From: Ampelocalamus luodianensis
Taxonomy: Eukaryota; Streptophyta; Magnoliopsida; Poales; Poaceae
Assembly (NCBI GenBank): GCA_036346255.1
Contig: CM070620.1
Location: forward strand, 30,005,609 to 30,069,608
Length of the DNA: 64,000 nt
Reading direction: 5' to 3'
In this document: one piece after another, positions 34,344-43,897 of the stretch
How the letters are laid out: each line of letters starts with the position of its first letter
Position numbering within the stretch: position 1 is the stretch's first letter
Program-made: the position numbers and the translations under genes
The notes under the pieces: generated by a model
Databases searched by the model: none
The model's input: the letters and a program-made list of their open reading frames with translations, nothing else
Told to the model about the DNA's origin: nothing

Positions 34344-34346
34344 TAA

Positions 34347-35200
34347 ATCCACCCGGCTGATGCAAACTCTTCAGCTTCCTTCATCAATTAGTGTCACATT
34401 TTTGTAAGGAACCCCCCCACAATCTATATTAATTAGGAAGCACAATACATAATCCCGAAATGTACATCACAGTTGATTGTGAGGGCTAAACTGCAAAGTG
34501 ATTATTCTTCCCTTGCGCCAACTCGCCGGTGATGAAGGGGGCGGTTGGCGCTGACCCGATGTTGAAGCACTTCTAGCCAGAGATATGGAGGACGGCCAGC
34601 ATGAACCTGATGGGGTATCGACTGGGTGGGAGGCGTCGCTCGATTGAGACCGCCGATCGACCACCAGCGACGAACTTCGGTTGAAGAGCCGCGGTTGTCG
34701 TGTGCCCTCACAACTAAAGTTATGATAATATCGATTATCATATGATCCTACGACTATAGGACCATAGATTGATTGGACTAATCTCATCCTAGGTAAGAAT
34801 CTTAATTTAGTATAATCTTAATAATATTAAGATTCTATCAAAATATTTGTAGGATCATGATCAAAACTTTCCAACGATCCTACCTGATTCTACCGATTCT
34901 AATGTTTTATGACAAATAATTACTTGTGTGTGCCCTTTAATTGTAAAATTTTACTTTTTATCTCTTCATGTCCACTATAATTTGCATAAATAACACATGA
35001 TCTTTCATTTGCACTACATTTTTGTAAACAAAAGTTCAAAATGTATAATTTAAAAAATGTAGTAGTGTTAAAATACATGGTATATTTCAAGAAATATTTT
35101 TTAGAATCAGATAAGATTTTAGATTCTACATCGATCATATGATTCACGATCCTGCCAAAGAACCTATGATCTGATACAGGAACGCGATTCTAACAACTTT
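34347..35200. other. Unresolved stretch; GC-rich exon-like piece and AT-rich palindromes
   Basis: 34460-34720 is GC-rich and open on the minus strand (about 85 codons, Ser/Arg-rich, no recognised domain). It could be a gene fragment. 34722-34741 is a near-palindrome built on ATGATAAT/ATTATCAT. 34814-34834 is AATCTTAAT-AAT-ATTAAGATT. The remainder to 35200 is AT-rich with repeated GATCCTAC, GATTCTA and AGGATCATGA phrases and may be an old MITE. No gene is called. Confidence 0.35.
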
Positions 35201-35209
35201 GCTCACAGC

Positions 35210-35448
35210 AGAACACGTTTATATTGAAGGTAAAATAAGAGGGCGTCGTCGATGCAGTAGCTTGCTGGATGAAACTTGGCCGTTGACGCCGAAGGTAGAA
35301 GACCATGCCCCTTTATGGCCAGATCCAGGGAAGCACTTGCTTGATGGATTGCATGTGGGACTTCACCAGTAAAATGGGGAGGAAATAGGAGGGGTGTTAT
35401 GGCGTGCAATCCACGATGTGTACTGTAGCAATACCGTGAGTGAACTGT
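35210..35448 (+). mobile_element. Fragment related to the small LTR element at 60.8-62.3 kb
   Basis: The purine-rich GGGGAGGAAATAGGAGGGG at about 35376 looks like a polypurine tract. It is followed by TGTTATGGCGTGCAATCCAC and AGCAATACCGTGAGTGAAC, matching the LTR start at 61957 (TGTCATGGAATCCAC, AGCAATACCGTG). The rest of the LTR is missing: a gypsy LTR end abuts at 35449. Confidence 0.5.
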
Positions 35449-36769
35449 TGGACCCTTGGCTTTGAATACCCGAAGTCCTCATATGTATACCGTACTAGCC
35501 ATATGATCAGTTGCTAGTACACACATCTACAACATTGATATTCACATCCATACAATCGTACATACAAAATAAAATCAGGTATGTTACATAACTTAAACAA
35601 TTATATTATTTACAACACACAGACCGACCGGCCAAATAAAAACTTAAGTAGCAAAAGTAAAAAGTGTAACAGCGGAAGCAAAATAAGTGATAAGTCCAAA
35701 ATTCTAGCTGCATGCCCATTCGAACCCACATGCAACCAACTAGAGACGAGTCCTAGAAAGACCCATCACTGAACCCACCTATTCCGGGTGCAAAGAAGAC
35801 GTCGTCTGGCGTAGGATTATCCTCTATCTCTGAACAATAATTTAAGTAAGATTTAATACATTACGTACTCAGCAAGACTTGTAGTGTATCGTAAAGTTTA
35901 TATAAATGTAAGGCTAACAAGAGATGAGGCTCTATGCTACAAGTTATTTTGCATTAAGCAAATTTTATTTGCAATATCAATACATAGTATTTTGCAACGG
36001 GAATTTAAAGAGCGGGTTAAATAGATGAAGGACAACAAATAAGTAATTAAATAAATAACAACTCGTAACCCTCCTTAGCTGCGAGCAACTTCTTATTTTC
36101 AGCCATAGACATGACCCTCAACTCAAATATAAACCACCAAACTATTTCCCACATTTTTCAACGAAACTGTTTTTATCAAAATCAAGACTATACCCATTAA
36201 GTCTGCACTAAGCATGCTTATGACTGCGAGCACGGCTATTTAAATAGATTTACACTCTGTATAGGTGTACAACTTTACCTATAGCACATTAATTCTCTAA
36301 TTTATTTGGCATCCATCGATACAACAGCTCACTACCTTTGGTAAGCAGTCTAGAGCACGTGTTAAAGTCTTTACATTATCTAGTCCTATCCTTAGACTAG
36401 CCTGGTGAATAAACACCCTCACTTCACTTGGGTACACCCCGTCTCAGTGAAGCATTCACCGTTGTGTTAGAAGGCTTTATGCCCAACGTCTCAGTGAAGG
36501 GAACCCCTTCGAACATGCCTACACCAGTCATGCTCGCACTACTACGGCCTACCCACATGCTAGGCTAGTTTTGAATGACTTAATTAACTAATGCCGTCTC
36601 ATACCGGCACATGTGGTTGTACGCTTAGGCTTAGATTGGAGTTGCTGGCGTTCGGTCCTTAAATGACCCAAGCCAGAATCTCCCCCTTTTTTAAAATAAT
36701 CTATATTTTATTATAAATTACAAAAATAATCTTGCTTTTTTATTACAGAATATACCTGCCGCCACCCGT

Positions 36770-36875
36770 TGGGCTTATGAGGACTAGTCGCCACCCCGTT
36801 GGGCGACAGGACCCAGTCGCCCAACCGTAGGGCGACTGCATGTCTGCCGCCCAACTGTTAGGCGACAGCTGTATC
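36770..36875. repeat. MULE2 left sub-terminal palindromes
   Basis: Four TCGCC/GCCGCC-type inverted repeats occur in a row, for example GTCGCCACCCCGTTGGGCGA (36789-36808) and GTCGCCCAACCGTAGGGCGA. They are separated by short CAGGACCCA or CTGCATGTC spacers. Confidence 0.75.
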
Positions 36876-37458
36876 CTGTTGTTTTTTTTAAATAATATTA
36901 TTTTTAAGAATCAATTACAAAATATATGTAGTCGCTAAAAAAAATTACCAAAATATGGAACCTATCGCTAGTTTAGCGTTCCTAGTCGCATTATCACTTA
37001 ACCTTCCGTTTACGAATCGTGCATACCTCAAACGTTGTCGATTAATTCTCCAAAAATTAATCATAGTACAATAACATACTATGATGACAAAGTGTTATTG
37101 TGAGTGCAACAGATTTGGTACCATTTAAATTATATGAAAATCAAAAAGTGGCTAAGTGGAACATGAAAAATGAAAAACTGGCTGGATATATGTGAATATA
37201 TTTTTAATTTATGTCGTGTATTGTTGTAGTAAGGTGAATATTGTAAGAATTTTGTGAGGACGATTGCGGTTTTAATGATTCGTACGTACGAAGGCAACTG
37301 ATATTACAATAAGAACAGAATGTTTCATCGAATAGGGGGGTTACATGGCACAAAGAACAACGAACCGAGGACGATACGCGCATACCTTTAGGGAAATAGA
37401 AATACATGCGATATGTGGACGAATAGGGTAGAACTACTGATGGCCGAATAGGGCAGAA

Positions 37459-38217
37459 CTACTGAGTGGAACGGGGCCATTTGCCCTTGCTGCCTAGCTC
37501 GGTGTTATACTCCTCGCCATGTGCCTTAGCTCTCGCCGCGATGGCCCTCTTCCGCTCCCTCTCGGCCTCCCGTCGCCTGGCATGCTCACGCTCCTGCTCC
37601 TCGCGCTGCCTGTCCAGCCTACGTTGCTCTCTCTGCTCAGCTTTCACCTCTTTGAGGCGCCTTTCACGGGCCTCGATGTCCTCCCTGGCCCAACTCTTGC
37701 GTGTCAGCAACCACCACATGTCGTAGGGGTGGATCTTATCGTCGATCCACTGGCGGAAGTCGCATAGGGGTGGCGGAGGCTGCAATAGGTGAAGATAGTT
37801 CGTTACGCCGTTACGCAAGGAAAAAGAGCATTGTACCCCGAGATACGGTTTCATTACCGGGTGCCTGTCGTTGTAGTCCGCGGCGTAGTTTGGGCAGCAC
37901 CAATAGCGCTGGCCAATGGTCCACTCATCGGTTGATTTGACGCACTTACAGGCATCCCGGCACCAGCATAGGGGTGGCGCCACCCCTATCGGTGGCCCTT
38001 CCGGAGGGCGTTCCACGGGCATTGGTGGGGGGCCGCGGCTCGACCCTGAATCATTGGGCGAACTACGAGGCAGCTTCCTCACATCCACTAGTTCTGGAAA
38101 AGTTTGGTGTGTGAAAAGCTGCTGACTAGCGGCACAATCGCGAGCGGCGGTCTCATGGGGAGACACCCAGTCCTTCAAAAGTTTGCGGATTTTCTCCCAT
38201 TCCTTCTCCTTATCCAT
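37459..38217 (-). CDS. MULE-associated zf-GRF / coiled-coil protein, intact
   Basis: This uninterrupted 252-residue ORF starts at the ATG at 38217. Residues 1-55 are charged (MDKEKEWEKIRKLL) and 56-82 are Pro/Gly-rich. Residues 84-160 fit a GRF-type zinc finger: C84-x-C86, then GQRYWCCPNY at 102-111, and after an insertion of about 40 residues CDFRQWIDD at 152-160. Residues 176-235 are an Arg/Glu-rich basic coiled coil. GRF fingers bind single-stranded nucleic acid in known proteins (for example topoisomerase III and APE2); that role is only inferred here. A TATA box lies about 50 bp upstream and a minisatellite behind it, as in MULE1. It stays open while the neighbouring transposase-like gene has decayed. 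Confidence 0.85.
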   Translation of the reverse strand: MDKEKEWEKIRKLLKDWVSPHETAARDCAASQQLFTHQTFPELVDVRKLPRSSPNDSGSSRGPPPMPVERPPEGPPIGVAPPLCWCRDACKCVKSTDEWTIGQRYWCCPNYAADYNDRHPVMKPYLGVQCSFSLRNGVTNYLHLLQPPPPLCDFRQWIDDKIHPYDMWWLLTRKSWAREDIEARERRLKEVKAEQREQRRLDRQREEQEREHARRREAERERKRAIAARAKAHGEEYNTELGSKGKWPRSTQ

Positions 38218-38266
38218 GTTTTCTACTTGGTGGTGCTGGTGTGGAGTTCTTGGATGAGTTGCGCTG

Positions 38267-38274
38267 TATTTATA
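38267..38274 (-). promoter_or_regulatory. TATA box of the intact GRF gene
   Basis: TATAAATA on the minus strand, about 50 bp before the ATG. It sits in the same context as the MULE1 copy (CAGCGCAACTCATCCAA follows). Confidence 0.65.
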
Positions 38275-38289
38275 GGTACAATGGAGGAG

Positions 38290-38600
38290 TGGTAGCGGGG
38301 CTCGTAAAAGCGGCTCGTTGGGTCACATTGTCCCGCAGCTACCGTATGGTCATGTCCCGAGAAAAGCCGGGTCGTCGGGTTACATCGTCCTGAAAAGCTA
38401 CCTCGTCTGGTCATGTCCTCAGAGAAAGCTGGGTCATCGGGTTACATCGTCCTGATAAAGCTACCTCGTCAGGTCATGCCCTCAGACTGAATATCTGCGT
38501 CGTGTGGTCACGCCGTGCAGAAAAAGCCGGCTCATTTGGTCACATCGTCCAGAAAAAGCAGGCTAGTCGGGTCACGTCGTCAAGAAAAAGCATTCCACGA
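38290..38600 (-). repeat. Promoter-proximal minisatellite of the MULE2 GRF gene
   Basis: About nine to ten imperfect units of roughly 30 bp. On the minus strand they are built on AGCTTTATCAGGACGATGTA followed by ACCCGATGACC. Individual units vary (AAAAAGCC, AAAAGCCGG), but the phase and the GACGATGTGACC core are shared with MULE1. Confidence 0.75.
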
Positions 38601-38638
38601 ACACGTGTTGCACGAACGAGTGGGAAGTACAACACGAA

Positions 38639-38710
38639 AGTATTACGTGCATCACGTACGCAAAAGTATGACATGCATCACATACGCAAAAGTATTACAT
38701 GCATCACATA
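38639..38710. repeat. Short tandem repeat (about 28 bp, three units)
   Basis: The units are built on GTATTACGTGCATCACGTAC followed by GCAAAA, at about 38639, 38667 and 38693. Each contains the near-palindrome TGCATCACGTACGCA or TGCATCACATACGCA. Confidence 0.7.
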
Positions 38711-39877
38711 TGAAGTGCAAAATTTAAGTATGACATAACGAACAAATGTACCCGTAGCATTCCCTCCCCCTACCAGCCCCATACTAGGCCCCGTCAACCG
38801 CACCCCCATCATCCCCTCCTCCATCACCACGGCCCACTCCACCTCCGTCTCCTCCCCTACGGGCTCGCTTGGGCCCCCTCCTCTGCGCTGGGTGTCGGGG
38901 CCTCGGCCCCGACAGGGAAAGACGGTCTGGAGCCCTGGTCTGACGAGGACCGAGAGGCGAAGGGTGGGATGTATGGCTCTTGTGTGGTACCGCGCAGCGC
39001 TGCCAGGACGCGAGAGAACCTCAGCCGAAGTGGGCTGAGGAGCCGGGTAGTCGTCCACCAAGAAGTCGTGGGCTTCCGCCATGTAAGCTGGAGAGGACCC
39101 TTGGTCTTGCGGAATTGGACCTACACAGTAAAATATTGTTAGTCAATTAACAAAAACACGATGTATGCTGACAAACGGAGATGTTACGTACTCTCAGCTA
39201 ACGCCATAGCGCGCGCGAAGGCGTCCGTAGGGTAGTATGGCACGCCGTACGCGCCCTGTGTGTACTGAGTGTGGAAGGCAAAGGGTTGTGGAGGACCAAC
39301 GTAGAGCGGCGCTGTCGGTGTACGGGGTTGTGCCCAGGCGGACCCCCAGCCTCCTCAGGCCTCGGCGGATAGGGCCTGCTCGAGCATCCGGCCTCGTCAG
39401 GGCGTGCCGGTGTCGGACGTGGCCTAGCTGACCCTCTCGTCTGGCGGCTCTTGTCGGACGATGACGACGCAGCGGACGACGGATCGTCGACCGTGCAACC
39501 CGCCGGTATGAACCTCCGGTAGCCTGGCGCACGACAACAGGCCGAAAATACGTGCGGCTTGATCAGCCACACGACGCACCATCTGGACCGTCTCCATCTA
39601 TGAAGCCCTTCCACACAGCCGTGTCCATCAGTGTTCTCAACTCCCATCTGATGTCCGTCGAAGACCGGCTCCAAAGCCCTTGTATGACGACGCTGCACAC
39701 CTCAGGGTCCAAGGAGAAGCTACGGGTGAGCCAGTACATCACATCTACGATTCGTGCATTCTCGCCGTCTAGGTGTACTAGAGTGGCTTGAGAAAAACTA
39801 CTCAAGTCAACACCGCACGGACCTTCACGAACGGTGCCAACACCGTAATGCACTTTCAATGTAGTGGGTACAGGCAT
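38678..39877 (-). pseudogene. mudrA N-terminal-like gene without catalytic domain
   Basis: The ATG at 39877 opens a 104-codon frame (starts MPVPTTLKVHYGVGTVREGP). It is homologous to the N-terminal domain of the MULE1 mudrA gene: both share a G-G-T--EGP-G-DLS pattern and the W-L---F--D---- segment. After the stop at 39563 the sequence continues as Pro/Ser/Arg-rich text in shifting frames. It then passes a convincing 71-bp intron (39191-39121, donor GTACGT, acceptor TGTGTAG) into a last exon (39120-38678). No DDE, SWIM or knuckle motifs follow. It is either a truncated transposase or a gene fusion that has decayed. Confidence 0.6.
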
Positions 39878-40139
39878 GACTTACTGTATATGTCTGCAAA
39901 TATTTTTAATATTACAACTAGTCAGATCACAACGCACGACATGCAACCACTACTACATTGTATTTTACAGTTCTAAGGTTCTTCGTCTATCGTCGGCAAC
40001 TACACTACATCATGATCAACACCCCGTTCATTCCAAAGAAGTCATCATACTAATTTACCTCTACTACGTTGCTATTCAACCTCTGCTAATTTGTTCATAC
40101 TAATTTACCTCTACTAATTTGTTCGTACACCTAATTCAT

Positions 40140-40510
40140 AGTCTACCCTAAACCCTAATTTTTTTCCTCAACCTAATATCCTAATTTTTTCCTCTACCTA
40201 AGATCCTATTTTTTTCCTCTACCTAAAATCTCTACCTTAAATCTCTAACAGACTAAAATCTCTACCTAAAATCTCTAACAGACTAAAATCTCTACCTAAA
40301 ATCTCTAACAAATTAAACTACATAAACTGATTACCTACTACAAAATGTACATTACAAAATCAAAAAACTTACCTCCACGGAATCTTCTTCTCCTTCCCTC
40401 CTCCTCTTCTCTCTCTTTTCTCTCTTTTTCTCTCTTCTTTCTTCCTCCCTCTCTTTCCCTCTTTCCCTCTTCCTCCCTCTTTCCCTCTTTCTCTGCTTCT
40501 TCTCACGAGC
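40140..40510. repeat. Tandem short repeats and polypyrimidine tract in the MULE2 leader
   Basis: 40210-40320 repeats AAAATCTCTACCTAAAATC and CTAACAGACT units. 40378-40505 is almost pure C/T (CTTCCTCCCTCTTTCCCTC type). Both lie in the leader of the transposase-like gene. ORFs reading through the C/T tract are artefacts. Confidence 0.75.
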
Positions 40511-40549
40511 GCAGGGCGTCGGGGGGACCGCGGCGCACCGTTTATAAAG

Positions 40550-40710
40550 CCCCTCCAGTCGCCCAACCGTTCGGCGACTGGAGGCTCCTATCGCCCAACG
40601 GTTGGGCGACCGCAATTATTGCCCGCCTAACCGTTGGGCGACTGGGTCCTGTCGCCCAACGGGGTGGCGACTAGTCCCTGTCGCCCAACGGGGTGGCGAC
40701 AGGGGTATTT
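40550..40710. repeat. MULE2 right sub-terminal palindromes
   Basis: Five TCGCC-type inverted repeats occur. They include the perfect 19-bp palindrome TCGCCCAACGGTTGGGCGA (40591-40609) and two copies of GTCGCCCAACGGGGTGGCGA. They are separated by CTAGTCCCT or TGGGTCCT spacers. Confidence 0.8.
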
Positions 40711-42284
40711 TCATGTAATACAAAAAAGGCAAGATTATATTTGTAATTTATAATAAAATATAGATTATTTTAAAAAAATCTCTCTACTTGTGAGATACAC
40801 CTCTCATATTTCTCAGAATATAATATAACTTGCCCGTGTTGAAAACTAAGTTTTTCATTTTTATTTGTATGTAAAATAACAAAGGTAAACCCTCCGGACC
40901 ATCATTTCAAAAACTCTCAATTTTATTTTCATCATGTCATCCTTTTAGCAAATTCTAGTAAAGACTACCGCTTGACTAAGCAATTGTACGATACTCGCAC
41001 TCAAGATTCCCAAATTGACATCAACTATTGTCTAATTCATAACCTAAAGGCTACAATAGTAAGGATATCAAGGTTTCAAAGAGGTTCCCGCAATGAATAT
41101 GATTACGGCTACCATTATCCCCAAATTTAGCATTTTTAATCAAGCATACATGCATGTATAATAGATTTTGCAGAAAGAAGTACAATAATTAAAATAGTAA
41201 GATCAACATGATCAAAGGGGTGCTTTCCTTGCTCTAGTTGCTCTAAATATTAGAATGAAGGATCGTCGTAAAAGTCGTTTGAATAATCGACGTCTAAAAA
41301 GAGCAGGAAGCAAATTAAATATAGCACAATAATTCCAACAGCAACAAAATCCAAATATTTTCACATATTTAGGTATATCATGATTTTATATGAATTTAGA
41401 AAAAATATTCATCTCATTTGCAGTTTGTATGCAAAAGTTATTAAAATTTCAATTTGCTTCGGTTTGAAAATTCCAGAAATTAGAAAATGGTGACGTCGAA
41501 AGTGTATTTTTCGAAGTTTATGCTTTCCAACATAGAAAACATTCTCTTCTCTGAGTTCCAAGAGGTTTACGCTTTCTAGTAAAGAAAACGTATTTTCCTC
41601 AGAACTAAAGGCGGCTTTTCTCATTTTTTTAATTTTTATTAACTTACATGTGGGGCCTACTTGTCAGTCACTCATTGTTTTGTTTTATTGATTCCATTTA
41701 TAAAACAGAGGTGGTCCCACATGTCATAGACTCCTTATTTATTAATTAAAGATAAAACCTATTTTTTATTTTAATTATCTAACAGCTGAGGTCCACCTAT
41801 CAGTCTCTCGGTTTTAAAACGTGTTTTAAAACCGGGAATAGTACATGGTCCCACATGTCAGTGACACATTAACTAAAAACGTTTGAAATTAGATTTTTTA
41901 TTATCTTTTCAGCTGGTCCCACCTGTCATCCACTCAGTACATTTAACCACCGTCATTTAGCGTTAACTAAATCCTAATCAACAGTGGGTCCCACCAGTCA
42001 GAGAGAGAAATGGAAGGTTGTTGAGTTGCGCGCATGGCCGAGCGCCATGGCGAGCTCACCGCCGGCGGACGGCGCGATGAGAAGCGACGTTAAGCGGCGG
42101 AATGGAAAGAGAAAAGTAGTGTGAAGCTATTAGTGGTGCCAACAGAGACGAGGATGGCCGGAGGTGGTATTGCGGCGGCGAAGAGCAGCGAAATGCCTCG
42201 GGTCCGCGACGTACTTCGCGTAGGAGACATTCCTCAGGCTAAAGCAGTGGCGCACTAGGCTCAGCGAGTCTAGGCGATGCTAAA

Positions 42285-43186
42285 TGTAACATCCCAATTT
42301 TCAAGCTTTTTTGAAATTTTCAAAATAAAAGTCACCATTTGAATTTTCTTGAATTGTTAATGCTTAATTTGAAATTTTATAAATTAAAAACAATTTAATG
42401 TGAGTAAATCAAACTTCAATTAAATAAAAAAATGTTTTATTTAGAATTCTGGTTTTATCTTGGATTTCCTTTTTTCGAGACCTTGTTGTTATTTCCTTTG
42501 AGTTCTTTTTATTTCTTTTTTAGTTTTCTCGAAATTCAGTGTCTTTTTTAAGCTTTAAAAATCAAAATGAATCATTTGAATTTTACAAAATTTATTAAAG
42601 CTTAAATTGAAATTTTAGAAAATGAAAACATTTTAAATGATTAAAACAAACTTCAATTAAATTCAAATGGGTTTATTGGATTTTCCATATTTTCGTGGAT
42701 TTTCTACAAGTTCTTTGTTGTTTCTTGCAATCCGATTTATTTTATTTCTTTCATGTTTTCCAAAAATTTATTTTATTTGTTGTAAAAGTTAATTTAAACT
42801 AATTATTTTAAAAGTGTTGGATTTCTTCTTTTTTTGGAATTTCTGCAATTATTTGAAATACAAGTCCAAAATTCAAATTCAAATTTCATTTCTCAAATCC
42901 AAAGTTCATCGCCAAATTTCTAAATTTGAATTTTCCCAACCCATTTCTTTTCCTTCCCCTTTTCTTTTTCCCTTTTTCTCCCCCTCTTTTTCCTTTTCCT
43001 TTTCCTTCTTTCCTTTTCCTTCTTTTTTCCTTCCTCTTTCTTTTCCTTCTTCCTCCTGGATCCTCTGCCCATTCCCTGTCCCGTGCGCACGCGCGCGCCC
43101 CACACCCCCTCCCCCGCTCCCAGCGTGTCGCCCAGCCCTGCCCATGCCCTGGCGCCCACGCACCAAGTCCCGCGTGTGGCACCCCG
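42285..43186 (+). mobile_element. Gypsy LTR head (fragment)
   Basis: It starts TGTAACATCCCAATTTTCAA. 42410-42510 matches 60375-60470 (GTGAGTAAATCAAACTTCAA). 42930-43070 is a long C/T tract. It is truncated at 43186, where a minus-strand LTR end begins. The overlapping ORFs over the C/T tract are not genes. Confidence 0.6.
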
Positions 43187-43850
43187 TGTTATTACCCCAG
43201 AGGGTAATCACACTTAGGCATATAAATTACTATTCGTCTGTCTGGTAGGACACCGCTCTGATGAATAGTAAGTCTTACCAAAGTCAACGCAGTAGAACAA
43301 TAAAATAGAAACTGTACTCTTTATTATAGCAGTTAGCCACGCAAGGCTATGTCTTTATTATAAGTAGTAATTTACAACTGCAAAATGGGACTAAGTCTCC
43401 TCGCTTGCCTGCTATGCTCCACTGGTCGTCTACTCATCCCACGCGCCTAATAGGGTGTCCACCTCGCCTTGCTCCTCGTAGTAAGCGCCCTCGTCTCCTG
43501 CGATCTCATCGGCACCTGCGTGTCCTTCGTCTTACTCGAGATAGTTCCCGGCCGGACTAGGATCTAACAAAGGAGAATAATAGTAGGATTGAATACTAGT
43601 ATACTCAGCAAGCATTAATAGCAAAAAATGCATTGTATGACTCATCTCTGTTATTATCATATTTTCTAATCATCTCTTTTCTGGAAAAAAAATTTATCAA
43701 ACTTGGGTAGCAAATTTTAATACTGAAAAGATTACTTCTCACTCGGTAAGAAGATAAACCCCCCAGTGGTCACCGTAGTCTCCAATGCAGGAGACAGGTA
43801 TGAATTTATGATTTATATTTAGCACTACTTAGGCTTTGTTGGGTCTAAAG
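43187..43850 (-). mobile_element. Gypsy LTR tail on the minus strand (fragment)
   Basis: On the minus strand it ends CCTCTGGGGTAATAACA at 43187. The interior contains the CTTGCTGAGTATACTAGTAT phrase and acidic-looking GACGAGG runs typical of gypsy R/U5 regions. It abuts the truncated 3' side of the copia element near 43850. Confidence 0.5.
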
Positions 43851-43897
43851 GAAAGTTCAGAAGAACAAGGAAAGTTGAGAACAGAACCAACTCCCCC

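Larger units (their letters stand above)
36687..40777 (-). mobile_element. MULE2: Mutator-like element carrying an intact zf-GRF gene
   Basis: Terminal inverted repeats of about 200 bp begin TTTTTTAAAATAATCTATAT at both ends and run into TCGCC-type palindromes. The flanks ATCTCCCCC (36678-36686) and ATCTCTCTA (40778-40786) agree at six of nine positions, compatible with a decayed 9-bp target duplication. Genes are on the minus strand: a degenerate mudrA N-terminal-like gene (39877-38678), then the intact GRF gene (38217-37459). There is no catalytic transposase domain, so it is non-autonomous. A second TIR-like stretch related to MULE1 lies at about 36880-36975. Confidence 0.8.
35449..42284 (-). 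mobile_element. Gypsy LTR on the minus strand, split by MULE2
   Basis: LTR sequence occupies 35449-36686 and resumes at about 40778 to 42284. On the minus strand it ends ...AAGGGTCCAACA at 35449-35460. The conserved palindrome block is at 36209-36281, in the form CTATTTAAATAG. The right-hand part carries the GTGGGACCCAC-type U3 motifs and a GC-rich leader (42000-42240). The 5' end is cut off at 42284, where another LTR starts. There is no coding sequence in the LTR parts. Confidence 0.6.

Noticed and set aside
34467..34787. 106-codon minus-strand ORF as a gene
   Set aside because: Composition is Ser/Arg-rich without a domain, and half of it overlaps AT-rich palindromic sequence. Kept only as an unresolved exon-like piece.
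36678..40786. Exact 9-bp target duplication for MULE2
   Set aside because: Only six of nine bases agree, so I report it as compatible but not proven.
42814..43248. Polypyrimidine ORFs on both strands
   Set aside because: They come from a C/T tract in an LTR; Phe/Pro/Ser or Lys/Glu/Gly runs only.
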